Shown here: in pieces, positions 1 to 7,739 of the stretch
Layout of the letters: every line of letters begins with the position of its first letter
How positions within the stretch are numbered: the first letter of the stretch is position 1
Origin: Ga0077527 sp049433545
GTDB taxonomy: Bacteria > Pseudomonadota > Gammaproteobacteria > Burkholderiales > SG8-41
Assembly (NCBI GenBank): GCA_049433545.1
Contig: JBMTEY010000063.1
Span: 1-13,986 of the forward strand
Direction: 5' to 3'
Length of the DNA: 13,986 nucleotides
Notes under the pieces: generated by a model
The model's input: only the letters and a program-made list of their open reading frames with translations
What the model was told of the DNA's origin: nothing
The model's database searches: none
Made by a program: the position numbers and the translations under genes

Positions 1-591
1 GTCGACATGAAGACGCCGGGCATCACGCTGCGCACCATCCGCAACATCGCCGGGCACGAGGAGTTCTGCCAGGTGTTTTTCGACAAGGTGCGCACGCCAA
101 AGGAAAACCTGGTCGGCGAACTGCACAAGGGCTGGACCATTGCCAAGGGTCTGCTCGGTTTCGAGCGCCTCAACATTGGCAGCCCGCGTCGTCCGCTGCA
201 GGCGCTGGAGAAACTCGAAATGCTGGCGCAGGCGCGCGGCTTGATGGCGGATGCAGGGTTTGTCGAACGGCTGACACAGCTGCAGCTGGACCTGGCCGAC
301 CTGGGATCGCTGTACGGTCACTTTGTCGACAAGGTCCGTCGCGGCGAGGCGCTGGGACCGGACGTATCGATGCTGAAGGTGTGGTCGATGGACACTTACC
401 AGCGGCTGTCAGAACTGCTGATCGAGGCGGCCGGTGAGCATGGCGCGATCGAAGGCGAAGCGACCATCGGCGATGTGATGATCGACACGTTGTCGCCGTT
501 CTACAACTCGAGACCAGGCACGATCTACGGCGGGTCGAACGAAATCCAGCGCAACATACTCGCCAAATACGTGCTCAACCTGCCGTCGTAA
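1..591 (+). CDS. Acyl-CoA dehydrogenase, C-terminal part (5' end outside window)
   Basis: The frame is open from base 1 (GTC GAC ATG), so the start lies upstream and about 196 C-terminal residues are visible. They cover the end of the middle beta domain (FFDKVRTPKENLVG) and the C-terminal helical domain of FAD-dependent acyl-CoA dehydrogenases, which oxidise acyl-CoA to trans-2-enoyl-CoA. The family's C-terminal signature is clear as YGGSNEIQRNILAK just before the end. In medium-chain-type enzymes the catalytic glutamate sits in a Y-E-G motif here; this protein reads I-Y-G-G, so the base is absent or elsewhere, as in several bacterial subfamilies. Chain length and substrate (fatty, aromatic or dicarboxylic acyl-CoA) cannot be told from this part. 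The next gene is 89 bp away and functionally unrelated. Confidence 0.93.
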   Translation, partial: VDMKTPGITLRTIRNIAGHEEFCQVFFDKVRTPKENLVGELHKGWTIAKGLLGFERLNIGSPRRPLQALEKLEMLAQARGLMADAGFVERLTQLQLDLADLGSLYGHFVDKVRRGEALGPDVSMLKVWSMDTYQRLSELLIEAAGEHGAIEGEATIGDVMIDTLSPFYNSRPGTIYGGSNEIQRNILAKYVLNLPS

Positions 592-680
592 CGCAAGTCC
601 GCGGCGGGCTGCATTGTGTTCTGCCGTGGCGGGCGGCATGATTGCGCCATCTTCCCGAAACGCTTGCGCGAGAATCCGCC

Positions 681-1070
681 ATGAGCAAAACCGCGATCCA
701 TACCGCCGCTGCGCCACAGGCCATAGGCACCTATTCCCAGGCCGTACGCTGCGGCGACACCGTTTATCTGGCCGGGCAGATCGGGCTTGATCCCTCGACC
801 ATGCAGATGGTGGACGGCATCGATGCGCAGATCCACCGTGTGTTCAGGAACCTGCAGGCGGTCGCGGCGGCGGCCGGCGGCGGCATGGATGATTTTGCCA
901 AGGTCAACGTGTATCTGACGGACCTGGCGAATTTCGCCCGGGTCAATGAAATCATGGCCGCCTATTTTCAGCAGCCCTATCCGGCGCGCGCCGCCGTCGG
1001 TGTCGCCAGCCTGCCGCGCAACGCGCTGGTCGAAGTCGACGCCATCATGCACTGCCCTGCGCCGCGCTGA
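681..1070 (+). CDS. RidA family (YjgF/YER057c/UK114) protein, probable enamine/imine deaminase
   Basis: A 129-aa protein of usual RidA length. Archetypal RidA hydrolyses reactive 2-aminoacrylate and related enamines/imines made by PLP enzymes, releasing ammonia and protecting other PLP enzymes; it acts in the cytoplasm as a trimer. Visible family features are the N-terminal AIGTYSQAV (tyrosine 18), VYLAGQIGLDP, the central VNVYLTDL, and the C-terminal PARAAVGVASLPRNALVEVDAI with Arg103 and Glu118, matching the conserved substrate-binding Arg and active-site Glu. The ATG at 681 is chosen because homologues begin with a short MSK-like stretch; an in-frame ATG at 642 would add 13 atypical residues. 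The Shine-Dalgarno is weak (GAGAA). recG starts 17 bp after the stop, so the two are probably cotranscribed. The family is certain; the exact substrate is not, since subfamilies differ. Confidence 0.93.
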   Translation: MSKTAIHTAAAPQAIGTYSQAVRCGDTVYLAGQIGLDPSTMQMVDGIDAQIHRVFRNLQAVAAAAGGGMDDFAKVNVYLTDLANFARVNEIMAAYFQQPYPARAAVGVASLPRNALVEVDAIMHCPAPR

Positions 1071-1087
1071 CGCCGCCCGTCTCCGCC

Positions 1088-3169
1088 ATGGCGCGCCCGC
1101 GGGCGGCTCCGGCTGCCGCACACCACGCTTCACTGTCCGGCCTCAGCCCCGGCGTGCTCGAGCGGCTGGCCAAACTGGGCGTTGCGCGCAGATTCGACCT
1201 GGTGCTGCACCTGCCGCTGCGTTATGACGACGAGACCAGCATCAGTTCCATTGCCGATGCGGCGCCGGGATCCGAAGTGCTGGTGCAGGGCACGGTCACC
1301 GACTGCGACATCAAGTACCGCCCGAAACGCCAACTGGTCTGCCGCATCAGCGACAGCAGCGGTGAACTGACGCTGCGTTTCCTGAATTTCTACGGCAGCC
1401 AGGTGAAGACACTGGCGCCGGGCAATGTCGTGCGCGTGTTCGGCAGCATGCGCTCCGGGCATTTCGGCGCCGAGATGGTGCATCCGCGTTATCGCGTGGT
1501 GACTGGCGATACACCGGTGGCGCAGGCGCTGACGCCGGTGTATCCGACGACTGCCGGCCTCGGCCAGGACGGCCTGCGCCGGCTGATCGCGCGTGCGCTC
1601 GATACCGAGCCGCTGGCTGAAACGCTGCCCGCGGCATTGCTCGATGCGCTGGGATTGCCGGCATTCGAATCCGCGGTGCGCCTGCTGCACAACCCGCCGC
1701 CCGACATTGCGCAGGCTGCTTTGCAGGGCCGCGTGCATCCGGCTTGGCGGCGCATGAAGTTCGACGAACTGCTGGCGCAGCAACTATCGATGCGCGTGCA
1801 TTACCGGCGCCGCCGCGCCGCCGGCGCGCCGGTGCTGAAGGCGCGCGGCAGGCTGGTCCATGCGCTGCTGCAGCGCCTGCCGTTCCAGCTGACCGGCGCG
1901 CAGAACGCGGTGCTGGCGCAGATCCGTGCGGACATCGGCCAGGCGCATCCGATGCAGCGCCTGCTGCAGGGCGATGTCGGCAGCGGTAAAACCGTGGTGG
2001 CCGCGCTGGCGGCGTTGCAGTGCGTGGAGAACGGATACCAGGCGGCGGTGATGGCGCCGACGGAAATCCTCGCCGAACAGCATTACCGCAAGTTCTCGGA
2101 ATGGCTGGCGCCGCTCCAGGTCGGTGTCGCCTGGGTCAGCGGCAGCATAAAAAAATCACTTAAAAAACAATATCTTGCAAACATTCTTAACGGCGAGGCC
2201 CAAATCGCCGTCGGCACTCACGCGCTGTTCGAAGAGGAAGTGGTGTTCAACAAACTCGGCTTGGCAATCATCGACGAACAGCACCGCTTCGGCGTACACC
2301 AGCGACTGGCGCTGCGCATGAAGGGTACGAAATCAAACCGGGGCGCGCAGCCGCACCAGCTGATGATGAGTGCGACGCCGATACCGCGCACACTGGCGAT
2401 GAGTTATTACGCCGACCTTGACGTGTCGGTGATCAACGAAATGCCGCCGGGGCGCACGCCGGTGGTGACCAAGCTGGTGGCCGAGGAGCGACGCGACGAA
2501 GTGATCCAGCGCGTGCGCGATGCCTGCATCGCAGGCCGCCAGGCGTACTGGGTGTGCCCGTTGATCGAAGAATCGGAAAAACTGCAGTTGCAGACCGCGC
2601 TGGATACACATGCGCACCTGCAGCAGACATTCCCGGAACTGCGCGTCGGCCTGGTGCACGGCCGGCTGAAAGCCGCGGAAAAGCAGCAGGTGATGGCGGA
2701 GTTCAAGGATGGCCTCGTGCAGTTGCTGGTTGCAACCACGGTGATCGAAGTCGGCGTCGACGTGCCCAACGCATCGCTGATGGTGATCGAACACGCCGAA
2801 CGCATGGGGCTGTCGCAGATGCACCAGCTGCGCGGGCGCGTCGGGCGCGGCGCGGCGGAAAGCGTCTGCATCCTGCTCTACCAAGGACCGCTGTCGCCGA
2901 TGGCGCGCGAACGCCTGAAAATCATCTATGAGCACACCGACGGTTTCGAGATCGCGCGCCGCGACATGGACCTGCGCGGCCCCGGTGAACTGCTGGGCGC
3001 ACGGCAGAGTGGCGTACCGCTGCTGCGCTTCGCCGACCTCGCGCTGGACCTGGATCTGCTGGATGCGGCGCGTGATGCTGCGGAGATGCTGTTGCGCGAA
3101 CAGCCGGAAGCGGCGCAGGCCCATCTTGCGCGATGGCTGGGGGGCAGGAACGAATATCTGAAGGTCTGA
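1088..3169 (+). CDS. recG: ATP-dependent DNA helicase RecG
   Basis: A 693-aa protein of usual RecG length. RecG is an SF2 double-strand DNA translocase that reverses stalled forks and branch-migrates Holliday junctions and R-loops/D-loops. The N-terminal wedge/OB region is followed by the helicase core: Walker A GDVGSGKT at residues 295-302, the DEQH box (RecG-type motif II) at 396-399, MSATPIPRT (motif III) at 427-435, ATTVIEVGVDVPNA, and motif VI QLRGRVGRG at 580-588. The C-terminal part includes DLRGPGELLGARQSG, typical of RecG. The start ATG at 1088 fits the N-terminus of the family; no clear Shine-Dalgarno is seen, so translation may be coupled to the RidA gene. Oddity: codons 354-368 are locally AT-rich with unusual codons (ATA AAA AAA TCA CTT AAA AAA), including an in-phase A7 run (see findings). 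Confidence 0.98.
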   Translation: MARPRAAPAAAHHASLSGLSPGVLERLAKLGVARRFDLVLHLPLRYDDETSISSIADAAPGSEVLVQGTVTDCDIKYRPKRQLVCRISDSSGELTLRFLNFYGSQVKTLAPGNVVRVFGSMRSGHFGAEMVHPRYRVVTGDTPVAQALTPVYPTTAGLGQDGLRRLIARALDTEPLAETLPAALLDALGLPAFESAVRLLHNPPPDIAQAALQGRVHPAWRRMKFDELLAQQLSMRVHYRRRRAAGAPVLKARGRLVHALLQRLPFQLTGAQNAVLAQIRADIGQAHPMQRLLQGDVGSGKTVVAALAALQCVENGYQAAVMAPTEILAEQHYRKFSEWLAPLQVGVAWVSGSIKKSLKKQYLANILNGEAQIAVGTHALFEEEVVFNKLGLAIIDEQHRFGVHQRLALRMKGTKSNRGAQPHQLMMSATPIPRTLAMSYYADLDVSVINEMPPGRTPVVTKLVAEERRDEVIQRVRDACIAGRQAYWVCPLIEESEKLQLQTALDTHAHLQQTFPELRVGLVHGRLKAAEKQQVMAEFKDGLVQLLVATTVIEVGVDVPNASLMVIEHAERMGLSQMHQLRGRVGRGAAESVCILLYQGPLSPMARERLKIIYEHTDGFEIARRDMDLRGPGELLGARQSGVPLLRFADLALDLDLLDAARDAAEMLLREQPEAAQAHLARWLGGRNEYLKV

Positions 3170-3230
3170 TTTTCCGGACGTGGCCCCGGTTCTCCGGGAC
3201 ATTCCGGCAAGGCAGCAGCCCCATCGTTGA

Positions 3231-3239
3231 TGCGATAAT
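3231..3239 (+). promoter_or_regulatory. Candidate extended -10 promoter for ubiCAD
   Basis: TGCGATAAT matches the extended -10 pattern (TG-N-TATAAT, five of six in the hexamer). It lies in the 95-bp gap after recG, and a start about 7 bases downstream would leave a leader of about 19 nt before the ubiC GTG. No -35 hexamer of quality is visible at 16-18 bp, which extended -10 promoters can tolerate. Readthrough from recG is an alternative, since no terminator is seen between them. Confidence 0.4.
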
Positions 3240-3264
3240 CCTGCACCAACAAAAACCGCAATCC

Positions 3265-3798
3265 GTGAAATCCATTCCCCGAGATCCCGTCTGGTGTGCC
3301 GCGCCGGTTGCCGCCGGCGCATTGCGCCGCTGGCTGACCGATCGCGGATCACTGACGGCGCGTCTTGAGCGCCATGCCGGCCCGGTCAGGGTCAAGGTGC
3401 TGTTCCAGGGCCTGCGCCGAGCCAATCGCGATGAAGCTTTTTTGTTTGCCGCACCGGACACGCGCGTCCTGGTCCGCGAAGTACTCCTGCTGCGGGGCGC
3501 GACGCCGCTGGTGTTTGCGCATACGGTGCTGGCGCGGGATGCATTGCGCGGCACCTGGCGCAGCATCGCCGGGCTGGGCACGCGGCCGCTGGGTGCGGCG
3601 CTGTTCGCCGACCCGCGCGTGGCGCGGTTTCCGCTGCGCCAGCGCAAGCTGTCGCGCGCCCATCCGCTCTACCGGCGTGCGGCTGCACAGCTGAAGCGGC
3701 CGCCGCCGCCTTTGTGGGCGAGGCGATCCATATTCGCCGCGGGCAAATCGCCTATACTGGTCAGCGAAGTGTTCCTGCCTGCAATACACGACCTGTGA
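3265..3798 (+). CDS. ubiC: Chorismate--pyruvate lyase UbiC
   Basis: A 177-aa protein. UbiC removes pyruvate from chorismate to give 4-hydroxybenzoate, the first committed step of ubiquinone synthesis, in the cytoplasm. Family features are WLTDRGSLTARLE near the N-terminus, the VLVREVLLL segment carrying Arg71 (equivalent of the chorismate-binding arginine), the LGTRPLGAALF motif, and the C-terminal SEVFLPA with Glu168, the conserved active-site glutamate. The GTG at 3265 is chosen because homologous sequence (PRDPVW) begins immediately after it. The open frame continues upstream over the recG end, but that portion (from 3133) is not UbiC-like. The stop TGA overlaps the ubiA GTG (GTGA), which indicates translational coupling. 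Slightly longer than the E. coli enzyme (165 aa), mostly at the ends. Confidence 0.92.
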   Translation: MKSIPRDPVWCAAPVAAGALRRWLTDRGSLTARLERHAGPVRVKVLFQGLRRANRDEAFLFAAPDTRVLVREVLLLRGATPLVFAHTVLARDALRGTWRSIAGLGTRPLGAALFADPRVARFPLRQRKLSRAHPLYRRAAAQLKRPPPPLWARRSIFAAGKSPILVSEVFLPAIHDL

Positions 3799-4685
3799 AC
3801 CCCGCACTGACGCTGAAGGAACGGCTGACGGCCTACGAGAAGCTGATGCGGCTCGACAAGCCCATCGGCATCCTGCTGCTGCTGTGGCCGACGCTGTGGG
3901 GCCTTTGGTTCGCCGCCGGCGGCATCCCGCCGCCCAACGTGCTGCTGATTTTCCTGACCGGCACCGTGCTGATGCGCTCGGCGGGCTGCGTGATCAACGA
4001 TTACGCCGACCGCAATTTCGATCCCCATGTCGAGCGCACCAAAAACCGTCCGCTCGCCGCGGGCCTGATCCGTCCCGGCGAAGCGCTGGTGCTGGCCGCG
4101 GTGCTGATGCTGCTCGCGTTCGCGCTGGTGCTGTTTCTCAATCCGCTGACCATCAAGCTTGCGTTCGTGGCCGCTGCGCTGGCTGTCATCTACCCATTCG
4201 TTAAGCGGGTGTTTCCGCTGCCGCAGGCCTGGCTGGGTGTCGCCTTCGGCTTCGGCATCCCGATGGCCTATGCGGCGATGTGGAAGAACGTGCCCGTTGC
4301 CGCCTGGGCGCTGCTCGCCGCCACCATGCTGTGGGCGATCGCCTACGACACCGAATATGCGATGGTTGATCGCGACGACGACCTCAAGATCGGCGTGAAG
4401 TCCTCGGCCATCCTGTTCGGCCGCGGCGACGTGCTGGGCGTGATGGTTTTCCATGCGCTGTTCCTCGGCGTCATGACCTGGTTCGGCTGGCAGCAGCTGC
4501 GCGGCGCGTACTACTTTGGCGGCCTGACGGTCGCCTCCGCGCTGGTGATTTACCAGTACATGCTGATCCGTACACGCACGCGCGATGGCTGTTTCCGCGC
4601 CTTCCTCAACAACAATTGGGTGGGCTGCGTCATCTTCATCGGCGTCGCCCTCGACTGGTGGCTGGGCCCGCAGGTGCTGGTATGA
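3795..4685 (+). CDS. ubiA: 4-hydroxybenzoate polyprenyltransferase UbiA
   Basis: A 296-aa polytopic membrane protein, the usual UbiA length. It attaches the polyprenyl tail to C3 of 4-hydroxybenzoate, using Mg2+ to bind polyprenyl diphosphate. The two aspartate-rich motifs are intact: NDYADRNFD at residues 68-76 and DTEYAMVDRDDD at 185-196. The opening MRLDKPIGILLLLWPTLWGL is the classic UbiA start, and eight or nine hydrophobic segments follow. The GTG at 3795 overlaps the ubiC stop by four bases (GTGA) and precedes NPALTLKERL, as homologues do; an upstream in-frame ATG at 3714 would bury the start in ubiC and add unrelated residues. The stop TGA overlaps the ubiD ATG (ATGA). The product of UbiC is the substrate here. 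Confidence 0.97.
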   Translation: MNPALTLKERLTAYEKLMRLDKPIGILLLLWPTLWGLWFAAGGIPPPNVLLIFLTGTVLMRSAGCVINDYADRNFDPHVERTKNRPLAAGLIRPGEALVLAAVLMLLAFALVLFLNPLTIKLAFVAAALAVIYPFVKRVFPLPQAWLGVAFGFGIPMAYAAMWKNVPVAAWALLAATMLWAIAYDTEYAMVDRDDDLKIGVKSSAILFGRGDVLGVMVFHALFLGVMTWFGWQQLRGAYYFGGLTVASALVIYQYMLIRTRTRDGCFRAFLNNNWVGCVIFIGVALDWWLGPQVLV

Positions 4686-6145
4686 AATTCCGCGATCTGC
4701 GCGAGTTCATTGCCGGGCTGGAGCGCGACGGTCAGCTCAAGCGCATAGCCGTCGAAGTCGATCCGAAACTGGAAATGACCGAGATCTGCGACCGTGTGCT
4801 GAAGCAGGGCGGCCCGGCGCTGCTGTTCGAAAAACCGAAGGGGCACAGCATCCCCGTACTCGGCAACCTGTTCGGCACGCCGCAGCGCGTGGCGCTGGGC
4901 ATGGGCCGCGACTCGGTGGCGGCGCTGCGCGAACTCGGGCAACTGCTGGCGCAATTGAAGGAACCGGATCCGCCCAAGGGTTTGAAAGACGCCTGGGACA
5001 AGCTGCCGCTGCTGCGCCAGGTGATGAACATGCAGCCGAAGGAGATCAGCAGCCCGCCATGCCAGGAAATCGTCTGGGAGGGCACCGACGTCGATCTTGC
5101 AAAGCTGCCGATCCAGACCTGCTGGCCCGGCGACATCGGCCCGCTGATCACCTGGGGCCTGACGGTGACGCGCGGGCCGCAGAAATCACGGCAGAACCTC
5201 GGCATCTACCGCCAGCAGGTCATCGCCAGAAACAAGCTGGTCATGCGCTGGCTGGCGCATCGCGGCGGCGCGCTCGATTACCGCGACCATGGCCTCGCGC
5301 AACCGCGCGAGCCGTTCCCTGTGGCGGTGGCGCTGGGCGCCGACCCGGCGACCATGCTTGGTGCGGTGACACCGGTGCCGGATTCGCTGTCCGAGTACCA
5401 GTTCGCCGGACTGCTGCGCGGGGAGAAGACTGAAATTGCGCGCTGCCTGACGCATGACCTGAAAGTCCCGGCGCGCGCCGAGATCGTGCTGGAGGGATAC
5501 ATCCATCCCGGCGAGACCGCGCTCGAAGGCCCGTTCGGCGACCACACCGGCTATTACAACGAGCAGGAGCGTTTTCCGGTGTTCACCGTCGAGCGCATCA
5601 CGCTGCGCCGCGATGCGATCTATCACTCCACCTACACCGGCAAGCCGCCGGACGAACCCGCGGTACTGGGCGAGGCGCTGAACGAAGTCTTCGTGCCGCT
5701 GCTGGTGAAACAGTTTCCGGAGATCACCGATTTCTACCTGCCGCCCGAAGGCTGCTCCTACCGCATCGCCTGCGTCAGTATGAAAAAGCAGTATCCGGGG
5801 CACGCCAAACGCGTGATGTTCGGCATCTGGAGTTTCCTGCGCCAGTTCATGTACACCAAGTTCATCATCGTCACTGACGACGACGTCAATGTTCGCGACT
5901 GGAAGGAAGTGATGTGGGCGCTGACCACACGCGTCGATCCACGGCGCGACACGCTGATTGCCGACGCCACGCCGATCGATTACCTTGATTTCGCCAGCCC
6001 GGTCGCCGGACTCGGCTCGAAGATGGGCATAGACGCCACCAACAAGTGGCCGGCGGAAACCGACCGCGCCTGGGGTACGCCGATTGCAATGAGCGAAGAC
6101 GTGAAGAGGCGCGTGGATGCGATGTGGGGCGCATTGGGACTCTAG
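4682..6145 (+). CDS. ubiD: 4-hydroxy-3-polyprenylbenzoate decarboxylase UbiD
   Basis: A 487-aa protein, near the E. coli UbiD length of 497. It decarboxylates 4-hydroxy-3-polyprenylbenzoate to polyprenylphenol with prenylated FMN. Hallmarks of the UbiD fold are NLGIYRQQVI (Asn172, Arg177) and LAHRGGALDYR in the cofactor-binding part, and EGPFGDHTGYY with Glu282 and Asp287, which supplies the Glu/acidic pair of the R-E-D/E active-site set. The C-terminal part includes TDDDVNVRDWKEVMWA and GSKMGIDATNKWP, also typical. The ATG at 4682 is chosen from the ATGA overlap with ubiA and because homologous sequence (MKFRDLREF) starts there. UbiX, which makes prenylated FMN, is not encoded in this window. 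It completes a three-gene run: ring formation, prenylation, decarboxylation. Confidence 0.97.
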   Translation: MKFRDLREFIAGLERDGQLKRIAVEVDPKLEMTEICDRVLKQGGPALLFEKPKGHSIPVLGNLFGTPQRVALGMGRDSVAALRELGQLLAQLKEPDPPKGLKDAWDKLPLLRQVMNMQPKEISSPPCQEIVWEGTDVDLAKLPIQTCWPGDIGPLITWGLTVTRGPQKSRQNLGIYRQQVIARNKLVMRWLAHRGGALDYRDHGLAQPREPFPVAVALGADPATMLGAVTPVPDSLSEYQFAGLLRGEKTEIARCLTHDLKVPARAEIVLEGYIHPGETALEGPFGDHTGYYNEQERFPVFTVERITLRRDAIYHSTYTGKPPDEPAVLGEALNEVFVPLLVKQFPEITDFYLPPEGCSYRIACVSMKKQYPGHAKRVMFGIWSFLRQFMYTKFIIVTDDDVNVRDWKEVMWALTTRVDPRRDTLIADATPIDYLDFASPVAGLGSKMGIDATNKWPAETDRAWGTPIAMSEDVKRRVDAMWGALGL

Positions 6146-6243
6146 TCTGCGCAGCAACAACCATATTTTTTGAAATTCCTGTTTTTTGTGCCGGCAAGCA
6201 TTGTGCGGGACCGCCACCGTTTCTCCATCGCTGAAAGCCGTTC

Positions 6244-7035
6244 TTGAATACGGTACTGGTTCTCAAACTGATTCTGGTGCCCGCGCTGATCGCGCTGGTG
6301 ACTCTCGCCGGCCGGCGCTGGGGTCCGGCCGTGGCGGGGTGGCTGTCGGCGTTTCCGATCGTCGCCGGTCCGATACTCTGGTTCATCGCGCTCGAGCAGG
6401 GGGCGGTTTTTGCCGCGCAGGCTGCAGTCGGCACGCTGTCGGCGGTGCTGGGTATGCTGGCCTTTGGATTGAGCTATGCCTGGGCGGCGACGCGGGTTCC
6501 TTGGGTGCTGAGCCTGCCACTGGCCTATGCCGGTTATGCGCTAACCGTCGCGCTGCTGGAATGGTGGAATGCCACGCTGCTGGCGGCTGCGGCCGGCGTG
6601 CTGCTCGGCTTGTGGTTTGCGCCGCGCTTCTATCCACGTCTGGTTGCGGTTGCGGCGCCGCCGGTGAAACCGCCGCGGGACATGCTGCTGCGCATGTTCC
6701 TCGGCGCGCTGCTGGTGCTTGCGGTGACTTATTCCGCCGCGCAGCTGGGGCCGTCACTGAGCGGCATCTTTGCGATGTTCCCGGTGATGGGCACGGTGCT
6801 GGTGCTGTTCACCCATCGCAGCGCCGGCGCAGCAGCCGCTGTGCAGCTGCTGCGCGGCATGGTGCTGGGTTTCTATGCCTTCAGCACTTTTTGCGCTGTG
6901 CTGGCTTGGATGCTGACGACGGCCGACATCGGCATGGCGTTCCTGTGGGCTCTGGCCGCCGCCGGCCTGGTACAGTTGCTGTCGCGGCTGTGGATGAGCC
7001 GCCACGGTCTTGTGATCGCGCGGCGAGTGCCTTAG
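6244..7035 (+). CDS. Polytopic membrane protein of unknown function with internal repeat
   Basis: A 263-aa very hydrophobic protein that I cannot assign to a named family. About eight hydrophobic segments span the sequence, split by a polar, proline-rich loop around residues 130-150 (APRFYPRL to KPPRDM). A glycine/proline motif occurs twice, 142 residues apart: GPAVAGWLSAFPIV at 27-40 and GPSLSGIFAMFPVM at 169-182, each followed by a similar hydrophobic stretch. This suggests two related halves, as in transporters that arose by duplication; transport is an inference only. The TTG at 6244 is used because an in-frame stop lies at 6232 and the first in-frame ATG is codon 71. The Shine-Dalgarno is weak. 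It begins 98 bp after ubiD, in an AT-richer gap with two T6 runs but no hairpin. Confidence 0.8.
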   Translation: MNTVLVLKLILVPALIALVTLAGRRWGPAVAGWLSAFPIVAGPILWFIALEQGAVFAAQAAVGTLSAVLGMLAFGLSYAWAATRVPWVLSLPLAYAGYALTVALLEWWNATLLAAAAGVLLGLWFAPRFYPRLVAVAAPPVKPPRDMLLRMFLGALLVLAVTYSAAQLGPSLSGIFAMFPVMGTVLVLFTHRSAGAAAAVQLLRGMVLGFYAFSTFCAVLAWMLTTADIGMAFLWALAAAGLVQLLSRLWMSRHGLVIARRVP

Positions 7036-7099
7036 CCCCTGCTTGCCCGGACACCGGTGAATGCCTGTAAGGCGAGGTGTTCCCGTCCGACCATCAGGC

Positions 7100-7717
7100 A
7101 TGGTTCCTAACAAGGCCGGTAGCGACAAACCACCGGCAAACATCGCGGCACCCCTGCTGCGGCAGGTACGTGCCTGCACCCTGTGCGCACAACACCTGCC
7201 GCATGGCGTCCGGCCGGTGCTGCAGTTTCACCGCGATGCGCGCATCCTGATCGCCGGGCAGGCACCGGGACGGAAAGTGCATGAATCCGGCGTGCCGTTC
7301 GACGACACCAGCGGAGAGCGTTTGCGTGAATGGATGGGCGTCTCACACGACGATTTCTACGACCACAGGAAAATCGCGATACTGCCGATGGGATTCTGTT
7401 ACCCCGGCACCGGAAAATCCGGGGATCTGCCGCCGCGTCCTGAATGCGCACCGGCGTGGCGTGGGCCGCTGCTGGCAGCGCTGCAACGGCTGAAACTGAC
7501 GCTGGTGATCGGCAGTTACGCGCAGGCCTGGCACCTCGGCGGTGATGCGGCGAACGTCACCGCTGCAGTACAGGAATGGCGCAGCCACTGGCCGGAGCGT
7601 GTCCCGCTGCCGCACCCGAGCCCGCGCAACAATATCTGGCTGAAGCGCAACCCGTGGTTCGAGGCGGAATTGTTGCCGCGATTGCGCGCCCGGGTTGCGC
7701 GGGTGTTGCAGGCATGA
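7100..7717 (+). CDS. Uracil-DNA glycosylase superfamily protein, probable Fe-S type
   Basis: A 205-aa protein of the uracil-DNA glycosylase superfamily. Motif 1 is GQAPG (residues 53-57) followed by RKVHESGVPFDDTSGERL, and motif 2 is HPSPRN (172-177). There are exactly four cysteines: a CxxC pair at 26 and 29, and Cys100 and Cys116 separated by 15 residues, the spacing of the [4Fe-4S] ligands in family 4-type enzymes. Motif 1 differs from classic family 4 enzymes (GEAPG-x-x-E-D-x-x-G-x-PF-V-G): histidine-glutamate follows, and PF is followed by DD. Base-excision activity is therefore likely but not assured. The ATG at 7100 is preferred because family similarity begins just after it; an ATG at 7061, after GGTGA, would add 13 residues. 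It converges on dacB with only 22 bp between stops. Confidence 0.85.
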   Translation: MVPNKAGSDKPPANIAAPLLRQVRACTLCAQHLPHGVRPVLQFHRDARILIAGQAPGRKVHESGVPFDDTSGERLREWMGVSHDDFYDHRKIAILPMGFCYPGTGKSGDLPPRPECAPAWRGPLLAALQRLKLTLVIGSYAQAWHLGGDAANVTAAVQEWRSHWPERVPLPHPSPRNNIWLKRNPWFEAELLPRLRARVARVLQA

Positions 7718-7739
7718 AAGCGGACCGGGCCTGACCGGG

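Noticed and set aside
599..629. Hairpin CCGCGGC/GCCGTGG after the acyl-CoA dehydrogenase as a terminator
   Set aside because: It needs a wobble pair, has a 17-base loop, and no T-run follows.
3185..3198. CCCGG-TTCT-CCGGG hairpin after recG as a terminator
   Set aside because: Only a 5-bp stem and no T-run follows; not enough for an intrinsic terminator.
2333..3352. 339-aa open frame antisense to recG
   Set aside because: Composition is a high-GC shadow of recG codons, with no recognisable domain or ribosome binding site; recG motifs on the plus strand are unambiguous.
6147..6187. CTGCGCAG followed by two T6 runs after ubiD as a terminator
   Set aside because: The 8-bp palindrome has no loop to fold a hairpin, and the T runs do not directly follow a stem.
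7718..7739. Bidirectional terminator between the glycosylase-like gene and dacB
   Set aside because: The 22 bp hold a short direct repeat (GACCGGGC twice) rather than an inverted repeat.
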